From Galbitalea sp036491035 (GTDB lineage Bacteria > Actinomycetota > Actinomycetes > Actinomycetales > Microbacteriaceae), in contig DASXCU010000051.1 in assembly GCA_036491035.1 (NCBI GenBank), forward strand, positions 1 to 64,000: a stretch of 64,000 bases of DNA. The letters are read 5' to 3'. The first letter of the stretch is position 1, and every line of letters starts with the position of its first letter. Made by a program: the position numbers and the translations under genes. This document shows, in pieces, positions 15,739 through 24,553 of this stretch. Below the pieces are notes generated by a model. The model did not search any database, was not told where the DNA came from, and worked only from the letters and a program-made list of their open reading frames with translations.

Positions 15739-17163
15739 CTACCCGGCGCGATGGGCGCGCCAGAGGTGCGCGATTGCGTCGCTCTTCAGCGGCATGGCAA
15801 CACGATTCTGATGGGGATCGACAGCAGGCGGCGGAACCTGCCAGTACCGCCCGGCCTCGTCCACCTCGATCTCGTATCCTTCGTTGTGGTATTTGAGGTG
15901 ATGCCATTTGCAGAGCAGGATGCCATTGTCGATCTCAGTCTTGCCGCGGTCGCGTACCCATTGTTTGATGTGATGCGCTTCCGTCCAGGATGGTGGGCGA
16001 TCGCAGTTCGGATGCATGCAGTGCCCGAACTTGACGGCCAGGACCTCCCGCTGGCGCTTCGAGAACAGTCGCTGCTCGGACTCGACGTTCAGCACGTTGC
16101 CGTTCCGGTCGAATCCCATGCGGATCGAGTCGCCGCCGCACATCAGCCGGTTCACGGTGTCGAGCGATACCGCCTCATCGCTTCCTTCGATCTTGCCGAA
16201 TCCAATCCCGGTCTCGAGCGCGTCTTCCGCGACCGTGATTCGAATGATGGGAGCGCCGGAGCCGATTAGGCAGTCGGGGTTCGTTGCGGCCCCGAGTTTC
16301 AGCAGCTGGAGAATCGCATCAGATGCGAGCTGCGCCGGCGTCCGGGAGTCGTCAGCGATGCGAGCGGACCTCTGCGCCTGCTCTGTGGAAAGGAAACGCA
16401 CACCGCCGAGTTTCGGTGAGGTCGACCGGTCGTAGATCGCCTTGAATTCGGCGTACGTCTCGGGGTCCATCGTCCAGACGGCTTTGCCGCCGCCATTCGG
16501 CAGGGGGAAGTGCGTTATGCCTCGACTCTCGAACAGCTCTGCCTCGCGGAGCTTCACACCCGCGATGTCGATCTCATCCCGCGCCTCGCGCGAGCGCTTC
16601 CAGAGCCGATCGGCGTCGATGCCCGCGATGGCCTCACCGACCAATCGAGCCGCCGCCAGCTCGAGCTGTGGGGGGCTCACCGCCGAGTTCGGAGAGCCGA
16701 GCCCGGATCCGATCGACTGCGCGGCAGACGTGGAGAGCTGGCTGGCCATCACGGCTACGGCAACCGGACGCAGCCAGGGCTGAGTGGTGGCGAGGACCTC
16801 GCCCGTCGAGTTGTCTACGGCTCCGTCGTCAGCGAGCTCCGTCAGAAGCTTTCCCGCATTGAGGGAGGTCAGCACCTGCTGCTTGGTCGCACCCGTGGTC
16901 TGCGTTAGCAACCGCTCTGGCGTGCGAAAACCCGTGCGTTGCGCGAGGCCCTGCATCCCGAGCGCCGGCCGCGACCGATGCGCGATCTCTCCGGCGATTG
17001 CGGCACCCACCGTACCGAGCACCCGGGCCGCGGCTGCATGAAGCTCGTTGATGCGGAGGAGGGACTCCTCGTCGAGAACTCTGAGTTCGGTAACGGCTGT
17101 CGGCAACTGCGAGAGCACCGCTATGGCGGCGTCGAAGCGCTGCTCGGTAGTCGTGGGGCTCAT
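15739..17163 (-). CDS. DUF222 / HNH endonuclease (13E12-like) protein
   Basis: A 474-residue protein of the DUF222 plus HNH type, related in layout to mycobacterial REP13E12 proteins. The N-terminal two thirds are the DUF222 region (VLGTVGAAIAGEIAHRSRPALG, LAQRTGF). The C-terminus has a zinc-ribbon HNH motif: CMHPNCDRPPSWTEAHHIKQW, then NGILLCKWHHLKYHNEGY at about 390-435. The DNA target and role are unknown. The ATG at 17163 is 6 bases after GATAAT on the minus strand, and a LexA-type box overlaps this promoter, so it is probably DNA-damage inducible. Confidence 0.88.
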   Translation of the reverse strand: MSPTTTEQRFDAAIAVLSQLPTAVTELRVLDEESLLRINELHAAAARVLGTVGAAIAGEIAHRSRPALGMQGLAQRTGFRTPERLLTQTTGATKQQVLTSLNAGKLLTELADDGAVDNSTGEVLATTQPWLRPVAVAVMASQLSTSAAQSIGSGLGSPNSAVSPPQLELAAARLVGEAIAGIDADRLWKRSREARDEIDIAGVKLREAELFESRGITHFPLPNGGGKAVWTMDPETYAEFKAIYDRSTSPKLGGVRFLSTEQAQRSARIADDSRTPAQLASDAILQLLKLGAATNPDCLIGSGAPIIRITVAEDALETGIGFGKIEGSDEAVSLDTVNRLMCGGDSIRMGFDRNGNVLNVESEQRLFSKRQREVLAVKFGHCMHPNCDRPPSWTEAHHIKQWVRDRGKTEIDNGILLCKWHHLKYHNEGYEIEVDEAGRYWQVPPPAVDPHQNRVAMPLKSDAIAHLWRAHRAG

Positions 17164-17173
17164 GCATCAATTA

Positions 17174-17189
17174 TCGAACATACATTCGA
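17174..17189. promoter_or_regulatory. LexA-type SOS box upstream of the HNH gene
   Basis: TCGAACATACATTCGA fits the actinobacterial SOS consensus TCGAAC-N4-GTTCGA in 11 of 12 defined positions. It begins 10 bases upstream of the HNH start and overlaps the GATAAT -10 element (17170-17175, minus strand), so LexA binding would block transcription. Confidence 0.75.
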
Positions 17190-17366
17190 ATGTCGGAAGC
17201 GGATTAGCGAGAGTGTGGAGAGTGGGCGCGCCCCAATGCGGGGGCACGGGGACGGGCACCAGTTTTTGCGTGTGCCTCGATCGCTTCGCACAATAAGGCT
17301 GCGCTGTGCCGCACGCCCGCGCAATGGATAGGCTCTCGTCATCCGACCCCGTTCGTCGCCGAGGGA

Positions 17367-19550
17367 GTGCTGTTGTCCGACGGAACTATCGTGTCCCCGC
17401 AGGTGACGCAGCCGATCCCGGATGGCCAGCCCCCCGCGAAGCGCAGCGGGCTGAGCATCCGGTCCTCGATTCTCATCATGCTGCTCGTGGTGAGCATTCT
17501 CGGTGCCCTCGCCGTCGCGGCGATCGGGTACCAGAACGGCAGCAACCTGCTGACCAGCCAGGCCCAGAACAACCTCGTGCAGGTGCGGGATTCGCGCATC
17601 TCGGAGGTCCACAGCTTGTTCTCGTCGATGGAGAACTCGCTGGTCCTGAGTGCCCACGGCGACAGCGTGATCGGCGCGATGCAGTCCTTCGACAGCGGAT
17701 TCTCGGAGCTCGACCGGTCGAAGCTCTCGACTGCACAGAACGCGGCGCTGACCGCATACTTCGAGAACGAGTTCGGCCCGAAGCTGGCGACGGCGACCGG
17801 CACCACCGTCGACGCCTCGACCTTTGTGCCGAGTAACTCCGCGGCCCGCTACCTTCAGGCCAACTACACGATCACGTTCGCGTCGCCGACCGCTGCCGTC
17901 GCCGTCAACGATGCCGGCGACGGCAGCGACTGGTCGGCGGCAAATGCGCGCTACCAGGACTACTTCCGTCGCATGATCTCGCTACAGGGTTACGGCGACG
18001 CGATTCTCATCAACTCGGGCGGCGACATCGTCTACTCCGCCAAGAAGGGCGTCGACCTCGGAGCCAGCCTGTCCACCGGCCCGTACGCGCAGTCCGAGCT
18101 GGCGAGCGCCTGGTCGACGGCGATGGACAGCAACCTGCCCGACTCCGTCAACCTCAGCGACTACGAGCGCTTCGCGCCCGAATACAATGCGCCGACCGGT
18201 TGGGCAGTCGCACCGATCGCATCCAACGGCGCCATCATCGGCGCGCTCGCCGTGCAGCTCCCGACCGAGCGCATCAACTCGATCATGACCGACGATTCGG
18301 CCTGGAAGAGCGATGGCCTCGGCAAGACGGGCGACGCCTACCTTGTCGCCGATGACCAACTGCTGCGGTCATCCTCTCGTGAACTCCTCGAGAACCCGAA
18401 GCTGTACAGCAAGGATGCGCGCGCCGCGGGTCTCCCGGTCGCGCAGGTCAGTCGGGTTCTGAAGTCCCACAGCCCGCTGCTGGTGCAGCCGGCGCGGACG
18501 CAGGCGGTCGCGAAGGCCCTGCAGGGCAAGACCGGCATTGTCAACGCGCCCGGTTATCTCGGCGGTGAGGTCATCGCTGCCTACGCTCCGCTCGCGATCG
18601 ACGGCGTGAACTGGGTCATCGTCGCGCAGATTGATCGGGATGAGGCGTTCGCGCCGTCGCTGCTCTTCGCGCGCGACCTCGGGATCGCCGTCGCGATCAT
18701 CGCCCTGATCGTCTGCCTGATCTCGCTCCTCTTCTCGCAGATCATCGTCACCCCGCTCCGCCGGCTCCGCGTGGATGCCCAACGCATCTCCGCCGGCGAG
18801 CTCGGTGTGCAGGTCGCAGTCGGCCACAGCGACGAGTTCGTGGAGCTCGGCAATGCCTTCAACAGCATGAGCACCAGCCTGCAGACGAAGCAGTCGCTTC
18901 TCGAGGCGAAGGAAGAGGAGCACGAGCAGTTGCTCCTGTCGCTGATGCCGGAGCCGGTGGCGAAGAAGTTCCTGAACGGCGCGAAGACCATCGCCCAGGA
19001 ACACGGCGAGGTGACGGTCTTCTACGCGGACATCGACGGCTACGAGGAGTACGCCGCGAAACTCAGTGCCGAGAAGAGTCTCGCCCAGCTCAACGAGCTA
19101 CTGCACAACCTCGACCAGGTCGCCGAGAAGCACGGCGTCGAGCGGGTGCGCACGACCCGCCACGGTTACCTCGCCAGCTGCGGTATGACGATTCCGCGTG
19201 TCGACAACGCCCGCAGGATGGTCGCTTTCGCGATCGAGGCACAGAAGACCCTTGACCACTTCAGCGCGCAGAACGGCGCGAAGCTCACCATCCTGGCCGG
19301 CATCGACACCGGATCGGCAACGAGTGGACTAGTCGGTAAGTCACGCATCATCTACGACCTGTGGGGCGACACCGTGAACCTCGCGTTCCGACTGCAAGGC
19401 GACGACAAGATCGATGGCATCATGCTGACCCAGCGCGTGGTCGACAAAATGCCGGACACCGTTGTCACGACTCCCGCGGGAAAGCTCACCACCTCGCAGG
19501 GCGACATCAAGATCTACCGTCTTGACCTGGAGAAGACGACCCGTGTTTGA
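17367..19550 (+). CDS. Cache-like sensor, HAMP and class III nucleotidyl cyclase protein
   Basis: Membrane signalling protein of 727 residues from GTG 17367; a TTG at 17373 (725 residues) has better spacing from GAGGGAG. TM1 is at about 34-55, a large extracellular Cache-like domain at about 60-430, TM2 at 436-458, HAMP at about 460-515, and a class III cyclase domain at 549-720. D555 and D557 (FYADIDGY) and the WGDTVNLAFRL segment with N671 and R675 are kept. The second metal Asp and its preceding Gly are replaced: RTTRHGY has R598-H599 where GD is usual, and the base-specifying Lys is Arg. The stop overlaps the channel gene by 8 bases. Whether it makes cAMP is doubtful. Confidence 0.88.
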   Translation: MLLSDGTIVSPQVTQPIPDGQPPAKRSGLSIRSSILIMLLVVSILGALAVAAIGYQNGSNLLTSQAQNNLVQVRDSRISEVHSLFSSMENSLVLSAHGDSVIGAMQSFDSGFSELDRSKLSTAQNAALTAYFENEFGPKLATATGTTVDASTFVPSNSAARYLQANYTITFASPTAAVAVNDAGDGSDWSAANARYQDYFRRMISLQGYGDAILINSGGDIVYSAKKGVDLGASLSTGPYAQSELASAWSTAMDSNLPDSVNLSDYERFAPEYNAPTGWAVAPIASNGAIIGALAVQLPTERINSIMTDDSAWKSDGLGKTGDAYLVADDQLLRSSSRELLENPKLYSKDARAAGLPVAQVSRVLKSHSPLLVQPARTQAVAKALQGKTGIVNAPGYLGGEVIAAYAPLAIDGVNWVIVAQIDRDEAFAPSLLFARDLGIAVAIIALIVCLISLLFSQIIVTPLRRLRVDAQRISAGELGVQVAVGHSDEFVELGNAFNSMSTSLQTKQSLLEAKEEEHEQLLLSLMPEPVAKKFLNGAKTIAQEHGEVTVFYADIDGYEEYAAKLSAEKSLAQLNELLHNLDQVAEKHGVERVRTTRHGYLASCGMTIPRVDNARRMVAFAIEAQKTLDHFSAQNGAKLTILAGIDTGSATSGLVGKSRIIYDLWGDTVNLAFRLQGDDKIDGIMLTQRVVDKMPDTVVTTPAGKLTTSQGDIKIYRLDLEKTTRV

Positions 19551-20976
19551 TTTCGTCTCCCAGTCGTGGTTCATCCCCGCAATCATCGTGGTGGTCGGTC
19601 TGCCGATCGTCATGATCGTGCTCACCGAAGTGAACGGTGCGCTGGTACGAAACGGCTCGCACGGGTCCCGGCTCGTCCTGCTGCTGCGCAACTTCGTCGC
19701 GCCATCCGGAGCACTGCTGCTTCTCCTCGCGCAGACCGCAGACGTCGGCCAGCCAGCCGTCAACTGGGTGCGCGTCGTCGCGACACTGTTCGGGTTCCTC
19801 GTCATCCTCGCACTGCTCGGCGGTCTCAACCTGATCGTCTTCCAGCGGGCGAAGTCGGACAGCTGGCGCAGCCGGGTGCCCTCGATCTTCGTCGAGGTGG
19901 TGCGCGTCATCCTGATCGTCGTCTGCCTCGGTGTGCTGTTCTCGGTCGTGTGGCACGCGGATGTCGGCGGCCTGTTCGCGGCGCTCGGTGTCGGATCGAT
20001 CGTCATCGGACTCGCGCTGCAAAACGCGGTCGGCGGCGTCGTCAGCGGTCTGCTGCTGCTCGCTGAGCGTCCCTTCGAAATCGGCGAATGGATCGTCATC
20101 GGCGGCCAGCGCGGGCAGGTCGTCGAAGTGAACTGGCGATCCGTGCACCTCGACACGGCGAATGGCCTCTGGATCGTGCCGAACGCGACTCTGGCCGGGG
20201 ACTCCTTCTTCAACCTCACCCGCGGTGGCGGATCCTTCACGAATGACATCTACGTGCGGTTCGCGAACGACGACCCGCCACAGGAGGTGATGGCGGTGTG
20301 CTCGCGCACCGCGGCGAGTCTTCCCATGTTCGCGGTGGGCGAGGAGACGACGGTGTCGACCCTGGGCAAGGGCCGCTACGAAGTGGAAATCCCGATCACG
20401 ACTCCTGCGCTCAACGGAGCATCCATTCGGATGTTCAACACGCGACTCTGGTACGCGGCCCGTCGCGCCGGGCTTCACCTGGACAAGGATGCCCATGACC
20501 CGTTCCAGACGCCCGAGCGCCTGCTCGAGGCCGTGCGCACGTTCGCCGGCGCACTCTACCTGAGTTCGGCGGACATCGAGCCGCTCTCCGAATCGGTGTC
20601 GATCGAGCGCTACGGCGAGGGTGAGATCGTGCAGCAACCGCTCGTCGTCCCGGACGCGATGCGTTACATCATCAGCGGGACCGCGACGCTCACGTTCCCG
20701 GCCGACGGCGGCGACGTGCCGATCGAGACCCTGTCGCACGCGAGCGTCCTGGGGCTGACCGCCCTGACGCGACTTGCGGTCATCACGACGGCGGTCGCCG
20801 TTACCGAGGTCGAGGTGCTGAAGATCCCGGTTACCGTGCTCGACACCCTGGTGAAGACCCGCCCCGACCTCGCCCGGGACATCGGCGTCGAACTTGACCA
20901 CCGCCAGGCGCTCGCCGAGACCGCGCTGAAGGCCGTGGGGATCGAAGTTCCGGCCGAGTCGTTGATCATCGCCTGA
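19543..20976 (+). CDS. MscS-type channel with C-terminal cyclic-nucleotide-binding-like domain
   Basis: From GTG 19543 the protein is 477 residues. Four or five membrane helices lead to a canonical MscS pore helix and beta domain (GLFAALGVGSIVIGLALQNAVGGVVSGLLLL, then GQVVEVNWRSVHLDTANGLWIVPNATL). Residues about 350-445 resemble a CAP_ED/cNMP-binding barrel (RYIISGTATLTF, then VLGLTALTRLAVITTAVAV). This matches the layout of bacterial cyclic-nucleotide-gated (bCNG) channels. In the phosphate-binding cassette the usual Glu of GE and the Arg are missing. The 8-base overlap with the cyclase gene indicates coupled translation and a shared function. Confidence 0.88.
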   Translation: MFDFVSQSWFIPAIIVVVGLPIVMIVLTEVNGALVRNGSHGSRLVLLLRNFVAPSGALLLLLAQTADVGQPAVNWVRVVATLFGFLVILALLGGLNLIVFQRAKSDSWRSRVPSIFVEVVRVILIVVCLGVLFSVVWHADVGGLFAALGVGSIVIGLALQNAVGGVVSGLLLLAERPFEIGEWIVIGGQRGQVVEVNWRSVHLDTANGLWIVPNATLAGDSFFNLTRGGGSFTNDIYVRFANDDPPQEVMAVCSRTAASLPMFAVGEETTVSTLGKGRYEVEIPITTPALNGASIRMFNTRLWYAARRAGLHLDKDAHDPFQTPERLLEAVRTFAGALYLSSADIEPLSESVSIERYGEGEIVQQPLVVPDAMRYIISGTATLTFPADGGDVPIETLSHASVLGLTALTRLAVITTAVAVTEVEVLKIPVTVLDTLVKTRPDLARDIGVELDHRQALAETALKAVGIEVPAESLIIA

Positions 20977-21018
20977 CGCCGTCCGATCGCACAGCACGCT
21001 GCGACTAGATTGGTCGCG

Positions 21019-21498
21019 ATGACGAACCAGACCAACGTGCCCTCCGGTCCCCGCCTCCGCCCCTGGCCGCTGAAGCTCGCCTACATCGTTGCGGCCGGCG
21101 CGGCGATCTACCTGATCGCGGCGATTCCGGTCGGCGCGGGTGGCGCGGGCATCCTGCGCAGCTCGCTCGCGTTCGTACTGATCCTTCTCGCCGCACGCCT
21201 CTTCCGCGGATCGGCCGAGGACCCCGTTCCGCCTCGACCGTGGTGGCGGATGACCGGTGGCGTGCGCTCCGGCATCGTGCTCGGGTCCCTGTTCGCGTTG
21301 ATCGCCCTCGCCAGCGCGGCCGGATGGGTCGGGCTGAGCCTGTCGACGCTGGTGAAGCAGGGCACGACCAATCTGCCGTCGCTTCTCGTCAACACCGTCC
21401 TCTCGGGCATTCTCGCTTACCTCTACTTCCGTTCCAGTCGTCGGCTTGTGCTCCAGCGTCGTGAGGAGCTCGCGAAAGTCGCGAGTACAGGTCGATAG
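21019..21498 (+). CDS. Hypothetical small membrane protein
   Basis: 159 residues from ATG 21019, with four hydrophobic segments (about 17-38, 43-60, 84-104, 120-137) and a basic C-terminus. No family recognised. TAGATT (21006-21011) followed by 7 bases precedes the ATG with no ribosome site, a clear leaderless arrangement. The stop is 2 bases before the Nudix gene start, suggesting co-transcription. Confidence 0.7.
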   Translation: MTNQTNVPSGPRLRPWPLKLAYIVAAGAAIYLIAAIPVGAGGAGILRSSLAFVLILLAARLFRGSAEDPVPPRPWWRMTGGVRSGIVLGSLFALIALASAAGWVGLSLSTLVKQGTTNLPSLLVNTVLSGILAYLYFRSSRRLVLQRREELAKVASTGR

Positions 21499-21500
21499 TC

Positions 21501-21935
21501 ATGTCCGACGCGCCCGTCATTCGTATCGTTGCCGCGGTCATCCTGAACTCGAACGGTCACCTGCTGCTCGTGCGCAAGCGCGACACCGAGGTGTTCATGC
21601 AGCCAGGCGGCAAGTTCGAGCCGGGGGAGTCGAGTCACGAGGCCCTCATCCGCGAGCTTCGTGAGGAACTCGGATTCGAGCTTGTCGAGGAGGACTTCGA
21701 GTACGTCGGTCGCTTCTCCGCCGAGGCCGCCAATGAGGTGGGTCACCTGGTCGACTGCGACGTGCACTTCACGGTTGTGGAAACGGAGGGAGTCGTCGCG
21801 GCCGAGATCGAGGAGTTGCGCTGGATCGACCCGTTGACCATGGATGACCTCGCGATCGCGCCTCTCACGGCCAAGGTCATGCGGCCATACATCCTCACGA
21901 TGTCGGCGGCGATCCAGAACCGGATGGAGATGTGA
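21501..21935 (+). CDS. Nudix hydrolase
   Basis: 144 residues with a complete Nudix box: GGKFEPGESSHEALIRELREELG, matching GX5EX7REUXEEXGU (residues about 32-54). These enzymes hydrolyse nucleoside diphosphates linked to another moiety, such as oxidised nucleotides (MutT-like). The start IRIVAAVILNSNGHLLLVRKR is typical of small housecleaning members. It begins 2 bases after the preceding membrane gene. Its last 41 bases overlap the 3' end of the convergent wall-anchored protein gene. Confidence 0.88.
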   Translation: MSDAPVIRIVAAVILNSNGHLLLVRKRDTEVFMQPGGKFEPGESSHEALIRELREELGFELVEEDFEYVGRFSAEAANEVGHLVDCDVHFTVVETEGVVAAEIEELRWIDPLTMDDLAIAPLTAKVMRPYILTMSAAIQNRMEM

Positions 21936-23103
21936 CGCAGGCGCGTCGTCGCCTGGCAAACAGGAGGACGACGAGCCCTCCGGCGACGGCGAGAAGTCCG
22001 ACGCCCAGAGGTGTTCCGCTATCCACGCCCGTCGATGCGAGTTCCAATGTGAGGGCGATCGGATCGACCGCGACAGCGGCGGTTGTGGCATCGACGATCC
22101 TCGTTGGAATCGGGGCGTAACCGGGCGGCACGGTGAAGGCGAGCCGGTAAGTGTCCTCCTCGGTCGCGATGGTGAAGGTGCCGTCGGGCGCGACCGGGGC
22201 GGCGACGGGGTTGTCCTGGATATCGCGCACCGGCGTTCCATCCGCCTGCTGCAGGTCGACCGCGATGCCGGTAGGTACGGGAGCGCCCGCGGGAGGCACG
22301 ATCGTGCCGGTGATTGTCGACACGGGCGCCTGGGCCGCGAGCCAGACCTGAAAGATCGGGGACCCCGACTGGGCGTGGAAGATGAAGGTCAGACTCCGGA
22401 TGTCGCTGCCGGGAAGAAACCAGTCGTACGCGCCGGACGTGTCGGTACCGCTACCCAGTACGAGCGGGTTCGAATACGGAGTGCCGCCGATCACGGCCCC
22501 GGCCGGATGCCAGGTCGGGAAGTCCGTGAATGGGCCGGGCCCGGTGCACCCCGAGGGCTTGGGCACATTGTTGCAATAGTTGAGCAGCGGGTTGCCTCCG
22601 GTGTCCTGTGCGCCGAGGTCAGCGGCGGGGACGATCGCATTGGCCGCATTCCTCGCGACGATCTCGACGAAGTCGGCATCGACGTCGCCGAGCGCAAACC
22701 CCCAGCCAGCCGGTGGCGCACCGGCGAACGTCAGCGTGGTCGTCGATGGCGTGATCGCCGCGGCCGTGGAGAGGCTCAGGTAGGGCTCCGCTCGGGTCGA
22801 GCCGAAGGTCTGCCCGAACCCTGTCGACGACCCGAGGAACGTGCTTTGACCGGAGGGGGATTGCGCCGTCGACGCGTTCGTTGTCCACGAGACTCCCGGA
22901 AAGCCGGCAGAAGTGGCGAAGGCTGCGGTCCCGGCGAAGGTCGTGCCCGGGCCTGACGAGGCGGTCGACGTCCAGGTCGGGAACGATCCGATCATGCCCG
23001 CGGGAGCCGAGTCGGCGCTCGCCGGGTTAGCTGCCGCCAGGGCGATGCCCAGCGCCAGTGCCACAATCCCGGTAACGAACCCGAATGCGCCTCTCGGCCT
23101 CAT
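21895..23103 (-). CDS. Cell-wall-anchored surface protein with LAXTG-type sortase signal
   Basis: From ATG 23103 the protein is 402 residues (a GTG is adjacent at 23106). An N-terminal signal peptide ends at about ANPASADSAP. The middle is a Ser/Thr/Gly-rich exported domain with DVDADFVEIVARNA, followed by a prealbumin-like repeat (ITGTIVPPAGAPVPTGIAVDLQ). The C-terminus has LASTG, a hydrophobic helix and a RRRR cluster, as for class E sortase substrates (LAXTG). An unusual 15-residue hydrophilic tail follows the arginines, encoded where the gene overlaps the Nudix gene. TACTCT with a 6-base gap precedes the ATG. Ligand unknown. Confidence 0.75.
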   Translation of the reverse strand: MRPRGAFGFVTGIVALALGIALAAANPASADSAPAGMIGSFPTWTSTASSGPGTTFAGTAAFATSAGFPGVSWTTNASTAQSPSGQSTFLGSSTGFGQTFGSTRAEPYLSLSTAAAITPSTTTLTFAGAPPAGWGFALGDVDADFVEIVARNAANAIVPAADLGAQDTGGNPLLNYCNNVPKPSGCTGPGPFTDFPTWHPAGAVIGGTPYSNPLVLGSGTDTSGAYDWFLPGSDIRSLTFIFHAQSGSPIFQVWLAAQAPVSTITGTIVPPAGAPVPTGIAVDLQQADGTPVRDIQDNPVAAPVAPDGTFTIATEEDTYRLAFTVPPGYAPIPTRIVDATTAAVAVDPIALTLELASTGVDSGTPLGVGLLAVAGGLVVLLFARRRRACVTSPSGSGSPPTS

Positions 23104-23175
23104 CACCTCAGAGTAGACCCTCCTGTCTGCCGCGCCCCGTAACACTCATATCGCCGCTGGTAGATTGAGCGCACC

Positions 23176-24540
23176 ATGAAGTACGCGAACTCGGTGCTCG
23201 ATCTCATTGGCAACACCCCTCTCGTGAAGCTGACCAGCATCGCGAAGGGGTACGCCCCCACCATCCTCGTGAAGGTCGAATACCTGAACCCGGGTGGCTC
23301 CTCGAAGGACCGCATCGCTTCGCGCATCATCGACGCCGCCGAGGCCGAGGGCAAGCTGAAGCCCGGCGGAACGATCGTCGAACCGACGAGTGGCAACACG
23401 GGCATCGGGCTCGCCCTCGTCGCCCAGCAGCGCGGTTACCGTTGCGTCTTCGTGCTGCCCGACAAGGTGGGAGAGGAGAAGCGGAACGTACTGAAGGCCT
23501 ACGGTGCAGAGGTCGTCGTCACCCCGACGTCGGTGGAGCCTGCGAGTCCAGAGTCCTACTACTCGGTCAGCGACCGGCTGGCGAAGGAGATTCCGGGCGC
23601 GTTCAAGCCGGACCAGTACTCCAACCCGAACGGACCGCTCAGTCACTACGAGACCACGGGGCCAGAGATTTGGCGCGACACCGACGGCAAGGTCACGCAT
23701 TTCGTCGCGGGCGTCGGCACCGGCGGCACGATCTCGGGAGTCGGCAAATACCTCAAGGAAGTCTCCGACGGCAGAGTCCAGATCGTCGGCGCCGACCCGG
23801 AAGGATCGGTGTACTCCGGTGGCACCGGTCGTCCGTACCTGGTCGAGGGCGTCGGCGAAGACTTCTGGCCGAGTGCGTACGACGGAAGCGTGGTCGACGA
23901 CATCATCGCGTCCTCGGATGCCGAATCCTTCGACCTGACCCTTCGTCTCGCCCGCGAAGAGGGCCTCCTGGTCGGCGGCTCGAGTGGACTCGCCGTCGCA
24001 TCCGCCCTGAAGCTTGCGAAGAACCTGACCGGGGATGACGTTGTCGTCGTCCTGCTGCCGGACGGTGGTCGCGGCTACCTGGGCAAGGTCTTCAACGAGC
24101 AGTGGATGCAGTCCTACGGTTTCGCGCAGGTCTCCGATGAGCGCACGGTCGAGGATCTCATTCGCCTGAAGTCCGGCGAGCTCCCGAGCCTTGTGCACGC
24201 GCATCCGTCCGACACGGTTCACGACGCGATCGAAATCATGGCCAAGCACGACGTCTCGCAGCTGCCCGTTCTGACCGCAGAGCCGCCCGTCGTGATCGGC
24301 GAGGTCGTCGGGGCACTCGCGGAGGGCGACCTCGTCGAGCTGGTCTTCAGCGGTGCAGCGAAGATGACCGACTCGGTCTCGGAATTCGTGGGCGCACCGC
24401 TCGGTTTGATCGGAGTGCACGAATCGGTGACCCAGGCTCGGTCGGAGCTCTCCAAGGCCAACGCGCTACTCGTCGTCGACGACGGCAAGCCGATCGCCGT
24501 GCTCACCCGTACCGACCTGCTCAACTACCTTTCCAACTAG
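23176..24540 (+). CDS. cbs: Cystathionine beta-synthase
   Basis: PLP enzyme joining homocysteine and serine to cystathionine in transsulfuration. 454 residues: a catalytic domain with the PLP lysine in GGSSKDRIASRII, the SGNTG loop (EPTSGNTGIGLA) and the GVGTGGTISG phosphate loop, then paired CBS regulatory domains at about 335-454 (HAHPSDTVHDAIEIMAKHDVSQLPVL). The C-terminal CBS pair favours this assignment over a cysteine synthase, although such enzymes may also use O-acetylserine. TAGATT at 23161-23166, 9 bases before the ATG, looks like the -10. It is followed 13 bases later by the MetB-like gene. Confidence 0.9.
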   Translation: MKYANSVLDLIGNTPLVKLTSIAKGYAPTILVKVEYLNPGGSSKDRIASRIIDAAEAEGKLKPGGTIVEPTSGNTGIGLALVAQQRGYRCVFVLPDKVGEEKRNVLKAYGAEVVVTPTSVEPASPESYYSVSDRLAKEIPGAFKPDQYSNPNGPLSHYETTGPEIWRDTDGKVTHFVAGVGTGGTISGVGKYLKEVSDGRVQIVGADPEGSVYSGGTGRPYLVEGVGEDFWPSAYDGSVVDDIIASSDAESFDLTLRLAREEGLLVGGSSGLAVASALKLAKNLTGDDVVVVLLPDGGRGYLGKVFNEQWMQSYGFAQVSDERTVEDLIRLKSGELPSLVHAHPSDTVHDAIEIMAKHDVSQLPVLTAEPPVVIGEVVGALAEGDLVELVFSGAAKMTDSVSEFVGAPLGLIGVHESVTQARSELSKANALLVVDDGKPIAVLTRTDLLNYLSN

Positions 24541-24553
24541 CAAAGAGACATTC

